Numbered from the stretch's first letter, positions 47,326 through 56,383 are shown. The stretch is DNA of 64,000 bases from Variovorax sp. TBS-050B (GCF_029893635.1 NZ_JARXYR010000002.1:3447001-3511000), one strand, 5' to 3'. A program made the numbers and translations. Notes: generated by a model from the sequence alone, not told the origin.

Positions 47326-48004
47326 GGTCGTTTCCCTTGGCGGTGATGGTGACCCGGCTTCCGGGCGCGATCGGGCGCGCCTTGACGACCCATTCCTTGG
47401 TGCTGCCCGGCAGAACGTAGCCGTTGAGCCCGTCTCCGAAGCTGATGCGCCCGCCGGGCTCCTCGACCGCGAGGTCGACGATCTTCGCGTGGCGGTCGCC
47501 CGTGTTGATCGCCTTTGCCACGAGTTCGTCTCCTTGGCGCCGCACCTCCCAGCGCAGCATCGCGCCGGCGGTGCGCTCTGCGAAAAACACCGGGATCGAA
47601 TAGCGAATGACCATGTTGACGCCGGTGTCGGGCCGCACGAGGTTGGTCGCTGGGAGCTCGTCGATCAGCAGCCGGTAGCTTTCCTCGCCGCGGGTCACCG
47701 GAGCGGCCGTGCGTGCGATGCGGATGGTGTAGGTGGTGCCCGGTTGCAGCGAGGCGGCGGGAGGGCTCGCGACCACCTGGGTCGTCGGCGTCAGTTGCTC
47801 TTCGCCGCCGTCCTGCGACCATTTGAAGACGCGGACCTGAACGTTGACCGGCTCGGTGCCACGATTGCGCAGATGAATCGCCGCCGCCTGCGCGGGCGCG
47901 TTCAGGTCGATGGACACGGGGGCCACCTGCAACGAGGCGGCATGGCCGGTTCCTGCAATGGCCAGACCGAGAACTGCGGCCGAGAGCGCGAGAAGCCTCT
48001 GCAT
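47288..48004 (-). CDS. Csu-type periplasmic pilus chaperone
   Basis: This encodes 238 residues: signal peptide (LLALSAAVLGLAIAGTGHA), then the two-Ig-domain PapD-like fold (LQVAPVSIDLNAPAQAAAIH LRNRG, ESYRLLIDELPA, IRYSIPVFF). It donates a strand to pilins until they reach the usher. It lies 16 bases after the pilin gene and overlaps the usher gene. Confidence 0.93.
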   Translation of the reverse strand: MQRLLALSAAVLGLAIAGTGHAASLQVAPVSIDLNAPAQAAAIHLRNRGTEPVNVQVRVFKWSQDGGEEQLTPTTQVVASPPAASLQPGTTYTIRIARTAAPVTRGEESYRLLIDELPATNLVRPDTGVNMVIRYSIPVFFAERTAGAMLRWEVRRQGDELVAKAINTGDRHAKIVDLAVEEPGGRISFGDGLNGYVLPGSTKEWVVKARPIAPGSRVTITAKGNDHAVNETTIVEGR

Positions 48005-48020
48005 CCGGTCGCCGCCAGAC

Positions 48021-48572
48021 TCAGTACGTCACGGTGATGACAACGGTGTCGAGGTAGGTTCCGGCCGCCGGCGTCGTTTGCGGCGGCACGCGGCCAAAGA
48101 CCTGCGCGCTCTGCACCGTTCCGTCGGCCGTCTTCGAGACCGTATTGCCGCCTGCGCCCGTGGTATTGCCCCAGACAAGGGTGCGGCCGGCATCCCGATA
48201 CAGCTGATAGGCGACGAACGCGCCGCTGTTGGTCATGCGCCGCGTATTGACGTCGCCCGCCGTGGTGGGGTTGGCGCCCGCGTTGAGACCGATCTCGTAG
48301 GGCGTGCCGTTGGTGCACTGCACCTGGATCGAGCCCGTGCCGCTGACGGCCGTGGTGCCGTCGATGTTGGCATTCAGAACGCCGTGGCTGCCGAAATCGA
48401 GAACGGCATTGCCGCCGCCGGAGCCGCCGGTGCCGGCGTTGACCTGGCATTCCTGGGTGATCGTCATCTGGACCGTCATGTTGCCGGTGGCCGTTGCGGC
48501 ACCCACAACCTGCGCCCCTCCAGTCGCCGCGAGCGCGAGCGACAGGAACATGGACTTTCTGATATTCGCCAC
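48021..48572 (-). CDS. Csu-type major pilin (spore coat U domain)
   Basis: This encodes about 183 residues. Two GTG codons (48578 and 48572) are possible starts; the second has AAGGAG at a 9-base distance and the first only 3, so I prefer 48572. A signal peptide (MFLSLALAATGGAQVVGA) leads a single SCPU domain (MTITQECQVNAGTGGSGGG, VLDFGSHGVLNANIDGTTAV, VQCTNGTPYEIGLNAG, AGTYLDTVVITVTY). It is the first gene of the pilus operon and probably forms the shaft. Confidence 0.9.
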   Translation of the reverse strand: MANIRKSMFLSLALAATGGAQVVGAATATGNMTVQMTITQECQVNAGTGGSGGGNAVLDFGSHGVLNANIDGTTAVSGTGSIQVQCTNGTPYEIGLNAGANPTTAGDVNTRRMTNSGAFVAYQLYRDAGRTLVWGNTTGAGGNTVSKTADGTVQSAQVFGRVPPQTTPAAGTYLDTVVITVTY

Positions 48573-48959
48573 TTTCACTTTCTCCTTACCTTTGCTGCGC
48601 CCTCACGGACGAATTAAGACCAACAAGTTAGAACTTGTATATTAGTCTTCCAAATGGCTTTTGCGCACATTGGATAAGCAGAGAGCACGAAAGAGAAGCA
48701 CAAATGAAGCAAATTCAACAAAATTTGCTCCAATTTTGATATTTTCCTTTGGCGTGTGACTTTTTTCCTTGCGGTTGTAATTGCGCTGCTTTAATTCAAT
48801 TTCTTTAACAATTGCAATTGATCGCAAATACAAAGTGTAGCGTTCAGGCGTAATTTGCCAATAGGGTCGTTGCCCCTTTGGGGCCCACACCCGTGACGCG
48901 CGCGTTCAGGCGGCCGGGGCAATGCCTCCGGCGCGCTCGAGCCCGATCCGTGGATCGTC
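48573..48959. other. AT-rich leader and promoter region of the pilus operon
   Basis: This 387-base stretch has no convincing gene. Bases 48605-48860 are far more AT-rich than anything else in the window. Near the pilin end is a nested inverted repeat (48616-48649). Near the other end, GCCCC-TTT-GGGGC at 48872-48884 could form a short hairpin after the ETF-QO gene, without a T-run. The region probably holds the regulated promoter of the pilus operon and a long 5' leader. Confidence 0.55.
48616..48649. promoter_or_regulatory. Nested inverted repeat before the pilin gene
   Basis: ACAAGTT-AG-AACTTGT (48623-48638) is a perfect 7-bp inverted repeat. It is framed by AAGAC (48616-48620) and GTCTT (48645-48649). 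It lies about 45-75 bases before the pilin start. It could be an operator for a dimeric regulator or a leader hairpin. Confidence 0.6.
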
Positions 48960-50663
48960 TTACATGCCGACGTAGTTCGGCCCGCCGCCCCCTTCGGGCG
49001 TGACCCAGACGATGTTCTGCGTCGGGTCCTTGATGTCGCAGGTCTTGCAGTGCACGCAGTTCTGCGCATTGATCTGCAGGCGCTCCTTGCCGGCATGCGC
49101 TTCGTCAGGCACGAATTCGTAGACGCCGGCCGGGCAGTAGCGGCTTTCCGGCCCCGCGAACTTGGAGAGGTTGATGTTGACCGGCACCGTCGGGTCCTTG
49201 AGCGTCAGGTGCGCGGGCTGGTGCTCTTCATGGTTGGTGTTGCTGATGAACACGCTGGAGAGCCGATCGAAAGTGAGCTTGCCATCCGGTTTCGGGTACG
49301 CGATCGGCTTGCACTCGGCGGCAGGCTTCAGGTACAGGTGGTCCGGCTTGTTGCGGTGCAGGGTCCACGGGATGTGGCCCTTGAGCAGCCATTGCTCGAC
49401 GCCGTTCATGAACGTGGCCACGCCCAGCCCCTTCTTGAACCAGGTCTTGAAGTTGCGCGCCTTGTTGAGTTCGGTGTAGAGCCAGCTCTTCTCGAAAGCC
49501 GCCGGATAGGCGACTAGCTCGTCGTGCTGGCGGCCCGCCGTCACCGCATCGAAGGCGGCCTCGGCGCAGAGCATGCCGGTCTTGATCGCGGCATGGCTGC
49601 CCTTGATGCGGCTCACGTTGAGGTAGCCGGCCTCGCAGCCGACCAGCGCGCCGCCCGGGAACACCGTCTTCGGCAGCGACATCAGCCCGCCCGCCGTGAT
49701 CGCGCGCGCGCCGTAGCCGATGCGCTTGGCCGGCTTGATGCCCTTGGCCTCATCGCCTTCGAGGTACCAGCGGATGTTCGGGTGCAGCTTCCAGCGCTGC
49801 ATTTCCTCGAAGGGGCTCAGGTAGGGGTTGCTGTAGTCCAGGCCCGTGATGAAACCCAGCGTGACCTTGTTGTCCTCCATGTGATAGAGGAACGCGCCGC
49901 CGTAGGTGTCGCTCTTCATCGGCCAGCCGGCCGTGTGCAGCACGAAGCCGGGCTGGTGGCGTTGCGGGTCGATCTCCCACACTTCCTTCACGCCGATGCC
50001 GTAGGTCTGCGGGTCCTTGCCCTCGTCGAGCTTGAAGCGGCTGATGAGCTGGCGGCCCAGGTGGCCGCGCGCGCCTTCGGCGAACACGGTGTACTTGCCG
50101 AGCAGTTCCATGCCGAGCTGGAAGTTCTCGGTCGGTTCGCCGTCCTTGCCCACCCCCATGTTGCCGGTGGCCACGCCGCGCACCGAACCGTTTTCGTTGT
50201 AGAGCACCTCGGCGGCGGGGAAGCCCGGGAAGATCTCGACGCCGAGATTCTCGGCCTGCTGCGCCAGCCACTTGGTGAAGGCGCCGAGGCTGATGATGTA
50301 GTTGCCGTGGTTCTGGAAGCACTCGGGCAGCAGGAAGCCGGGTGTGCGCAGCCCCGAGTTCTCGCCGAGGAACACCATCGCGTCGTCGGTCACGGGCTGG
50401 TTGAGCGGTGCGCCCAGTTCCTTCCAGTCGGGCAGCAGTTCGTTGAGGGCGCGCGGATCCATGATGGCGCCCGAGAGGATGTGGGCGCCGGGCTCGGAGC
50501 CCTTTTCGAGCACCACGACCGAGATCTCCTTTTCGTGCTGCGCGGCCAGCTGCTTGAGTCGGATCGCGGTCGAAAGGCCAGCCGGGCCGCCGCCGACGAC
50601 GACGACGTCGTACTCCATGGATTCGCGGGGGCCGAACTGGGCGAGGATTTCGTCGTGGGTCAT
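48960..50663 (-). CDS. Electron transfer flavoprotein-ubiquinone oxidoreductase
   Basis: This encodes 567 residues, full length for ETF-QO. The FAD motif VVVGGGPAGLSTAIRLKQ is near residue 20. The ubiquinone/membrane region is SLGAFTKWLAQQAENLGVEI, and the C-terminal 4Fe-4S cluster is bound by CPAGVYEF and NCVHCKTCDIKDPTQNI. It passes electrons from acyl-CoA dehydrogenases via ETF to ubiquinone at the inner membrane. It is monocistronic and divergent from the SDR operon. Confidence 0.97.
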   Translation of the reverse strand: MTHDEILAQFGPRESMEYDVVVVGGGPAGLSTAIRLKQLAAQHEKEISVVVLEKGSEPGAHILSGAIMDPRALNELLPDWKELGAPLNQPVTDDAMVFLGENSGLRTPGFLLPECFQNHGNYIISLGAFTKWLAQQAENLGVEIFPGFPAAEVLYNENGSVRGVATGNMGVGKDGEPTENFQLGMELLGKYTVFAEGARGHLGRQLISRFKLDEGKDPQTYGIGVKEVWEIDPQRHQPGFVLHTAGWPMKSDTYGGAFLYHMEDNKVTLGFITGLDYSNPYLSPFEEMQRWKLHPNIRWYLEGDEAKGIKPAKRIGYGARAITAGGLMSLPKTVFPGGALVGCEAGYLNVSRIKGSHAAIKTGMLCAEAAFDAVTAGRQHDELVAYPAAFEKSWLYTELNKARNFKTWFKKGLGVATFMNGVEQWLLKGHIPWTLHRNKPDHLYLKPAAECKPIAYPKPDGKLTFDRLSSVFISNTNHEEHQPAHLTLKDPTVPVNINLSKFAGPESRYCPAGVYEFVPDEAHAGKERLQINAQNCVHCKTCDIKDPTQNIVWVTPEGGGGPNYVGM

Positions 50664-50769
50664 GTGGGTCTCGTCGATAATGTTTGAGGCTCGGACGCTT
50701 CTTGAAGGCGCGAAACATTTTATGTGGAGTGCAGGGCGTCACCTCGGCGACTCAACAGGACCCTGCTTC

Positions 50770-51552
50770 ATGGCTTACACCATCGACCTCTCCGGCCGCG
50801 TGGCCCTCGTCACCGGCGCTTCGAGCGGTCTCGGGGCACAGTTCGCGAAGACGCTCGCGCGCGCCGGCGCCGCGGTGGTGCTCGCGAGCCGCCGCGTCGA
50901 GAAACTCAAGGAACTGCGCGCGCGCATCGAGGGCGAGGGCGGCGACGCGCACGTGGTCGAACTCGACGTCACCGATCTCGGCAGCATCAAGGCCGCCGTG
51001 GCGCGGGCCGAGACCGAGGTGGGGCCGATCGACGTCCTCGTCAACAACTCGGGCGTGAGCACCACGCAGCGCCTGCAGGACGTCTCGCCCGAAGACTACG
51101 ACTACATCTTCGACACCAACGTCAAGGGCTCGTTCTTCGTGGCGCAGGAGGTCGGCAAGCGCATGCTCGCGCGTGCCAGGGGTTCGGCCCCGGGCACCTA
51201 CGTCGGCGGGCGCATCGTCAACATCGCCTCGGTGGCGGCGCTCAAGGTGCTGCCGCAGATCGGCACCTACTGCATGAGCAAGGCCGCGGTGGTGCAGATG
51301 ACCAAGGCCATGGCGCTCGAATGGGGCCGCTTCGGCATCAACGTGAACGCGCTCTGTCCGGGCTACATCGAGACCGAGCTCAACGAGGACCACTGGGTCA
51401 CCGAGGGCGGCGCCAAGCTCGTCAACATGCTGCCGCGCAAGCGCGTGGGCAAGCCCGAGGACCTCGACGGCCTGATCGTGCTGCTGGCGAGCGGGCAGAG
51501 CCATTTCGTGAACGGCGCGGTGATCGCCGCCGACGACGGGTTCGCGCTCTGA
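50770..51552 (+). CDS. Short-chain dehydrogenase/reductase
   Basis: This encodes 260 residues, a classical SDR: TGASSGLG at residues 15-22, NNSG at 92-95, Ser154, Tyr167 and Lys171 (YCMSK). The C-terminus FVNGAVIAADDGFAL is typical. The substrate is unknown; a beta-oxidation or hydroxyacyl role is possible given the neighbouring thioesterase and ETF-QO. Its TGA overlaps the apparent CTG start of the next gene. Confidence 0.9.
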   Translation: MAYTIDLSGRVALVTGASSGLGAQFAKTLARAGAAVVLASRRVEKLKELRARIEGEGGDAHVVELDVTDLGSIKAAVARAETEVGPIDVLVNNSGVSTTQRLQDVSPEDYDYIFDTNVKGSFFVAQEVGKRMLARARGSAPGTYVGGRIVNIASVAALKVLPQIGTYCMSKAAVVQMTKAMALEWGRFGINVNALCPGYIETELNEDHWVTEGGAKLVNMLPRKRVGKPEDLDGLIVLLASGQSHFVNGAVIAADDGFAL

Positions 51553-52454
51553 GCCCGCGCGCGTGGATCGGCATTGCCGCCGGCCTGGGCGCGGGTGCGC
51601 TCTGGGGGCTGGTGTTCGTCGCGCCGCGCATGGTGGGGCATTTCGGCATGGTCGACATCACGGCGGCGCGCTTCGCGGTCTTCGGCGCGATCTCGGGGCT
51701 CGCGGTGTTCGCGCGTCCGGCTTCGCTGCGCTGGCCGACGCCGCGGCAGGCGCTGGCCGCGCTGGGCCTCAGCGTGCTCGGCTTCAGCGGCTACTACCTG
51801 CTGCTGGCCTTCGGCATCGCGGCAGCCGGTACCGAGGTGCCCAGTCTCATCATCGGCACCATTCCGGTCTGGATGATGCTGCTCGGCCGGCCGCCGGGGC
51901 TGCGGATGCGCGCGCTGCTCCCGGGGCTCGCGCTCACGGGCGCGGGCATTGCGCTGATGGTGCACGGCGCGTGGTCGGCCCAGCAGGGCGGCGGCGGCGG
52001 CCGCTTCGGCCTCGGCATTGCGCTCGCGCTCTGCGCCATGGCGAGCTGGACGGTGTACGGCCTGCTCAACGCGGCCTGGCTGAAGCGCCACCCGGAAGTG
52101 CACGCGGCTGACTGGGCCAACTGGCTCGGCATCGCCACCGGCCTGGGCGCGCTGCTGATGTGGCTCGCGGCCGGCAGCGACCTCGCGAGCTTTCGCGCCC
52201 AGCCCGAGGGCCAGCTGTTCCTCTGGCTGGCGCTGGCGGGCGGCTTCGGCTCGTCGTGGCTCGCCACCATCCTCTGGAACGTCGCGAGCCAGCGGCTTTC
52301 GGCGAGCCTGTGCGGCCAGTTGATCGTGAGCGAGACGCTGTTCGCCTTGCTCTATTCCTTCCTCTGGGACGGCCGCTGGCCGCAGGCCGCCGAATGGCTC
52401 GCGGCGCTGCTGTTCGTCCTCGGCATCCTCGCATCCATCAAGGCCCACCGATGA
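51549..52454 (+). CDS. EamA/DMT-family transporter with apparent CTG start
   Basis: This encodes about 301 residues and ten membrane segments with two EamA repeats (GAGALWGLVFVAPRMVGHFG, EVPSLIIGTIPVWMMLLGRP, WTVYGLLNAAWL, GQLIVSETLFALLYSFLWDG). No ATG, GTG or TTG exists in frame before the first membrane segment. The CTG at 51549 sits exactly where an ATGA-type overlap with the SDR stop would be (CTGA) and gives the expected N-terminus (SPRAWIGIAAGLGAG). I take it as the start by translational coupling. The 3' end overlaps the thioesterase gene. Confidence 0.75.
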   Translation: MSPRAWIGIAAGLGAGALWGLVFVAPRMVGHFGMVDITAARFAVFGAISGLAVFARPASLRWPTPRQALAALGLSVLGFSGYYLLLAFGIAAAGTEVPSLIIGTIPVWMMLLGRPPGLRMRALLPGLALTGAGIALMVHGAWSAQQGGGGGRFGLGIALALCAMASWTVYGLLNAAWLKRHPEVHAADWANWLGIATGLGALLMWLAAGSDLASFRAQPEGQLFLWLALAGGFGSSWLATILWNVASQRLSASLCGQLIVSETLFALLYSFLWDGRWPQAAEWLAALLFVLGILASIKAHR

Positions 52455-52873
52455 GAATCGACATCCCCGAAAAGAAGAAGCTCGTGTACGAAATGGCGAT
52501 CCCGATCCGCTGGGGCGACATGGACGCCATGGGGCACCTGAACAACGGCACCTACTTCCGCTACATGGAGACCGCGCGCATCGACTGGATGCGATCGATC
52601 GGCTTCGAGCCGGACCCGGGTGGCGAGGGCATGGTGATCGTCAACGCCTTCTGCAACTTCTACCGCCAGATCGAGTATCCCGGCGACGTGCTGCTGAAGA
52701 TGTACGTGAGCGATCCTGCGCGCACCACCTTCGAGAGCTGGGCCACGATGGCACGCGCCGAGGCACCGGAGGTGATCTGCGCCGCGGGCGGCGCGACCAC
52801 GATCTGGGTCGATTTCCCGAAGCAGAAGGCGATGCCGCTGCCCGATTGGCTGCGCGCGCTCGTGAGCGCCTAG
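52451..52873 (+). CDS. 4HBT-family acyl-CoA thioesterase
   Basis: This encodes 140 residues with a hot-dog fold: IPIRWGDMDAMGHLNNGTYF contains the catalytic-type Asp of the 4-hydroxybenzoyl-CoA thioesterase/YbgC group. The ATG overlaps the preceding stop (ATGA). It probably hydrolyses short or aromatic acyl-CoA. It is third in the SDR-EamA-thioesterase operon. Confidence 0.88.
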   Translation: MRIDIPEKKKLVYEMAIPIRWGDMDAMGHLNNGTYFRYMETARIDWMRSIGFEPDPGGEGMVIVNAFCNFYRQIEYPGDVLLKMYVSDPARTTFESWATMARAEAPEVICAAGGATTIWVDFPKQKAMPLPDWLRALVSA

Positions 52874-52897
52874 GAGGCGCAGGCCGGAGATGCCGCG

Positions 52898-54247
52898 CTA
52901 CGCCGGCCGCAGCACGATGCGCGCTTCGAAGCCGCTCGCGGCGCCCGCCGGCGGCGATGCGAGTTCGAGCTTCGCGTTGTGCTTCTCGACGATCGTGGCC
53001 ACGATCGACAGACCCAGCCCGTAGCCCGCGCGGTCGGCGCTGTGGCGCACATGGCGCTGCTGCAGCGTGGCGAGCTGCTCCGCGTTCACGCCGGCGCCGA
53101 AGTCGCGCACGGCGATGGTGCTGGGCGCCATCACCTCGATGACGACGCGGCCGCTGCCGCCGTAGCGCAGCGCGTTTTCCACCAGGTTGCGCAGCGCGAT
53201 CGCGAGCGCGTCCACGTCGCCCGATGCCGCGGGCGCGACCGCATCGGGCACCTTGAGCGCCAGGCGCTCGCTGATCTGCGGGTCCTTCCAGAACTCCTGC
53301 GCCACCGCGCCCGCGAGCTGAACGAGGTCGACGCGCGTGCGTGCGAGCGACGCGCCCGACTCGGCGCGCGAGAGCTGCAGCAGCTTCTCGGTGCGGTGGC
53401 TGAGCATCTGCAGCGCATCGAGCGCGGCCTGGACGTCGCCGCGCTGGAGATCGTGCTCGAGCGCGGTCTGCAGCCGCAGCCGTGCCGCGGCCAGCGGCGT
53501 GCGCAGCTCGTGCGCGGCGTTGGCGGCCAGCGCGCGTTCCACGTCGAGCGACTGCGACAGCCGCTCCAGCAGGCTGTTGACATGGTCGCCCACCGCGCGC
53601 AGCTCGCGCGGCAGACCGGGCAGGGTGATGGGGCGCAGGTCGGCGCCGCTGCGCTTCTCGATCTCGCCGGCGAGTTGTTGCAGCACGCGCAGTTCGGTGC
53701 GCGCCACGTTGCGCAGCACGAGCGCCAGCAGCGGCAGCACCGCCCCGAGCGGGATGATGAGGCCGAAGAGCGTGCGGTTGAGCGCCGAGCGCCTTTCGTC
53801 GAGCGGATCGGCCACCTGGAAGTACAGGCCCCGCGTGGGATGCCGCACGGTGTAGATGCGCCAGGTCTGGTTGTTCGCGAAGCCGGCCGCCAGCGGCACG
53901 TCGAAGGCGTCGATGGGGGCCTCCGCCGAGCGCAGCACCACGCGCTCATGGATGTCGACCACCTGGTACATCACGGCGTCTTCCGAGAACAGCTGCTTCG
54001 GCGCGATCATCGGCCGGTCGGGCGTGGCGCCCGGGTGCTGCTTGTCGAGTTCCTGCAGCGCCATGTCGAACATGCGGTGCGAGACCTCGATCAGCTCGTT
54101 GTCGAAGTTGTGGTTGATCTCGCGGTCCACATACCAGACCACCGCCAGCACGCACAGCAGCCACACGCCCGCGACCCAGAGGATCAGCGTGCGGGTCAGC
54201 CGGCCGGCCAGCGTGTCGCGGCCCGCATTCGAAAGGACCGGGCTCAT
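52898..54247 (-). CDS. Sensor histidine kinase, QseC/PmrB-like
   Basis: This encodes 449 residues from the ATG at 54247. Membrane segments lie at about residues 20-41 and 171-192 with a periplasmic sensor of about 130 residues. The H box is ANAAHELRTPL (His246); N and G boxes are NLVENALRYGG, VRDFGAGVN and GYGLGLSIVATIVE. The ATG overlaps the response regulator stop. By linkage with eptA and PAP2 genes it probably senses an envelope signal such as metal, pH or cationic peptide. Confidence 0.92.
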   Translation of the reverse strand: MSPVLSNAGRDTLAGRLTRTLILWVAGVWLLCVLAVVWYVDREINHNFDNELIEVSHRMFDMALQELDKQHPGATPDRPMIAPKQLFSEDAVMYQVVDIHERVVLRSAEAPIDAFDVPLAAGFANNQTWRIYTVRHPTRGLYFQVADPLDERRSALNRTLFGLIIPLGAVLPLLALVLRNVARTELRVLQQLAGEIEKRSGADLRPITLPGLPRELRAVGDHVNSLLERLSQSLDVERALAANAAHELRTPLAAARLRLQTALEHDLQRGDVQAALDALQMLSHRTEKLLQLSRAESGASLARTRVDLVQLAGAVAQEFWKDPQISERLALKVPDAVAPAASGDVDALAIALRNLVENALRYGGSGRVVIEVMAPSTIAVRDFGAGVNAEQLATLQQRHVRHSADRAGYGLGLSIVATIVEKHNAKLELASPPAGAASGFEARIVLRPA

Positions 54248-54918
54248 TCCTCGTCGCCCGCCGAGGTCGACAGCCGATAGCCGAGGCCGCGCAGGGTCTG
54301 GATGTGGCTCTTGCCGAGCTTGCGCCGCAGCCGGCTGATGAACACCTCGAGCGTGTTGCTGTCGGCCTCGTCGCCGAAGCCGTAGAGCGCATCGGCCAGG
54401 TTCTCGCGCGTGTGGATGCGGTCCGGTCGCGTTGCCATCACGCGCAGCAGGGCCCATTCCTTCTGCGTCAGCACGACCGAGTTCCCGTCCTTGCGCACGC
54501 GGTCGTGCGCCAAGTCGATCTCCAGCGTGCCCAATTGCAGCACCGGCGCGCTGCCCGCGTTGCGCCGCCGCTCCACCGCGCGCAGCCGCGCGAGCAGCTC
54601 GGCCGGGTCGTACGGCTTGATGAGGTAGTCGTCGGCGCCGGCATCGAGCCCGCGGATGCGGTCGGTGACCTGGTCGCGCGCGGTCAGCACGATGACGATC
54701 GGCGGCTCGCGCAGCGCGCGCACCTGCGGCAGCAGCGAGAGCCCGTCGCCGTCGCCCAGGTGCAGGTCGAGCAGCACGGCCGCGTACTGCACCGAGCGCA
54801 GCGCCGTGCGCGCCTCGGCCAGGCCGGGCGCCAGGTCGACCACGAAGGCCTTGGCCTGCAGGTAGCCGCGGACCGCATCTGCCAACGAACTGTCATCTTC
54901 GACAAGCAATATGCGCAC
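54244..54918 (-). CDS. OmpR-family response regulator, QseB/PmrA-like
   Basis: This encodes 224 residues: receiver with phospho-acceptor Asp51 (VLLDLHLGDGDG), KPYDPAELLARL switch, and a C-terminal winged helix (SNTLEVFISRLRRKLGKSHI, LRGLGYRL). It is divergent from the PAP2 gene. The shared spacer and the eptA promoter both carry TTCAG repeats, which are the likely binding boxes. Confidence 0.93.
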   Translation of the reverse strand: MRILLVEDDSSLADAVRGYLQAKAFVVDLAPGLAEARTALRSVQYAAVLLDLHLGDGDGLSLLPQVRALREPPIVIVLTARDQVTDRIRGLDAGADDYLIKPYDPAELLARLRAVERRRNAGSAPVLQLGTLEIDLAHDRVRKDGNSVVLTQKEWALLRVMATRPDRIHTRENLADALYGFGDEADSNTLEVFISRLRRKLGKSHIQTLRGLGYRLSTSAGDEE

Positions 54919-55004
54919 GCCGGAACGCCTTCACAGAGGAAAAAAAACAGAACGGCAGTCTAGCGCCGACCGCTGCAGGCCCGCCGGAGCGGTGTCAGCT
55001 TTCG

Positions 55005-55030
55005 TTCAGACCGCTTCAGGCTCGGTTCAG
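55005..55030 (+). promoter_or_regulatory. TTCAG direct repeats before the PAP2 gene
   Basis: TTCAG occurs at 55005, 55015 and 55026, so repeats are 10 and 11 bases apart (about one helical turn). The 11-base pair (TTCAG-N6-TTCAG) is the layout of boxes bound by PmrA/QseB-type regulators. The same repeat occurs before eptA (56384-56422). A fourth TTCAG is at 55056. It lies between the divergent regulator and phosphatase genes. Confidence 0.7.
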
Positions 55031-55079
55031 GCCGGCCACGTAGCCTCACGGATTTTTCAGGCTTGCTGGTTTCCCGCTC

Positions 55080-55808
55080 ATGACGCGCGTTCCGAATCTT
55101 CCGAGTTCCCCGAATCTCCGCCCGGCCGGGCTGACCTTGGCCGCGCTGGCGCTGCTGCTGGCATGGGACGCCACGGGCGGCGATCTTGCGCTGGCACGCC
55201 TTGCGGGTTCGCCCGTGGGTTTTCCGTGGCGCGACAACGCCTTTCTGGTCCGCGTCATGCACGAAGGCGCAAAGAACCTGAGCTGGCTGCTCGTGATCGC
55301 GCTGTTCGCCGCCATCCGCTGGCCGTTGGGCATCCTGCGGCGGTTGCCCGTGCGCGCGCGTGCGCAGCTGGCATTCACCGTGCTGCTTTCGGTGATCGCG
55401 GTGAGTGCGATCAAGCATGCCAGCCACACGAGCTGTCCCTGGGACCTGAGGGAGTTCGGCGGCATGGCGAGCCATGTGTCGCACTGGGCCTGGAGGCTCT
55501 ACGACGGCGGGCCGGGGGGATGCTTTCCGGCCGGCCATGCGTCCGCGGCCTTCGCCTACGTGGGCGGGTACTTCGTGCTGCGGCGGGTGTCGCACCGCAC
55601 CGCCGCGGTCTGGCTCGGCGCGGCTGTCGCGGCCGGGCTGGCGCTCGGGCTCGCGCAGCAGTTGCGGGGCGCGCACTACATGAGCCACACGCTGTGGACC
55701 GGCTGGATCTGCTGGGTGGTCGGCTTTGCCATCGACCTGGTCGCCGCGCCGCGGTCTTCTTCCTCCTCGCCGGCCGCCGAGCCGGCCGTCATGCATGCAG
55801 GAACTTGA
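55080..55808 (+). CDS. PAP2-family phosphatase (lipid A phosphatase-like)
   Basis: This encodes 242 residues and about six membrane segments. The PAP2 active-site motifs are KHASHTSCPWDL (motif 1), GGCFPAGHASAAFAYVG (motif 2, PAGH) and LRGAHYMSHTLWTGWI (motif 3). It is similar in layout to LpxE/PgpB-like enzymes that remove phosphate from lipid A or undecaprenyl pyrophosphate. It sits beside a second PAP2 gene and an eptA homologue, so lipid A modification is likely. Confidence 0.87.
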   Translation: MTRVPNLPSSPNLRPAGLTLAALALLLAWDATGGDLALARLAGSPVGFPWRDNAFLVRVMHEGAKNLSWLLVIALFAAIRWPLGILRRLPVRARAQLAFTVLLSVIAVSAIKHASHTSCPWDLREFGGMASHVSHWAWRLYDGGPGGCFPAGHASAAFAYVGGYFVLRRVSHRTAAVWLGAAVAAGLALGLAQQLRGAHYMSHTLWTGWICWVVGFAIDLVAAPRSSSSSPAAEPAVMHAGT

Positions 55809-56367
55809 TTCGGCACTCTTCGAACTGATCAACGCCGGGGCCACGGCGCCCGCGTGGAGCATCCATTTCGCACGCTTCGCCTCCGACCTGCTGCCCACGC
55901 TGCTGGCGGCGGCCATCCTCTGCGGCGCGATGTTCGATCGCCGCCTTCGCTATGCCTGCTTCACCGCACTGGTGAGCGTGCTGGTGGTCTGGGTGCTGGT
56001 GAACGTGTTCCGCTCCGTCATGCCGTTCCAGCGGCCCGCGTTCTACGGGCTCGGCATCCAGTGGGCGCCGCAGGGCGCGCGGCCGGGCTTTCCCAGCCTG
56101 CATGCCGCGGGCACCTTCGCGGCGGCGTTCTCGCTCTGGTGCCTGCCGCGGCGCGCGCCGATGCGCGCGGCGCTGGCGGTGGCCGCGGTGGTCGCATGGA
56201 GCCGCGTGTTCCTGGGCCTGCACTTTCCGCTCGACGTCGTCGTGGGCGCGATGCTCGCGGCCGTGGTGGCGATCGCTGTGGAGCGCGGCGTCAGCCGGCC
56301 GCTGAATCTCGCGCTGCGGGCCTGGATGCGGCCCCGGCTGCGGGCGCGCAGGGCGCGCGCCGGCTAG
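55795..56367 (+). CDS. PAP2-family membrane phosphatase (second copy)
   Basis: This encodes 190 residues and five or six membrane segments, starting at the ATG at 55795, which overlaps the first PAP2 gene by 14 bases. Active-site motifs are FRSVMPFQRP (motif 1), PGFPSLHAAGTFAAAF (motif 2) and WSRVFLGLHFPLDVVVGAML (motif 3). It may act on undecaprenyl pyrophosphate or another lipid phosphate. Confidence 0.87.
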   Translation: MQELDSALFELINAGATAPAWSIHFARFASDLLPTLLAAAILCGAMFDRRLRYACFTALVSVLVVWVLVNVFRSVMPFQRPAFYGLGIQWAPQGARPGFPSLHAAGTFAAAFSLWCLPRRAPMRAALAVAAVVAWSRVFLGLHFPLDVVVGAMLAAVVAIAVERGVSRPLNLALRAWMRPRLRARRARAG

Positions 56368-56383
56368 CATGCCGGCCCCGAGC

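Noticed and set aside
48642..48890. 82-residue minus-strand frame in the AT-rich spacer
   Set aside because: Open only because of base composition; no ribosome site or family, and it overlaps the likely promoter region.
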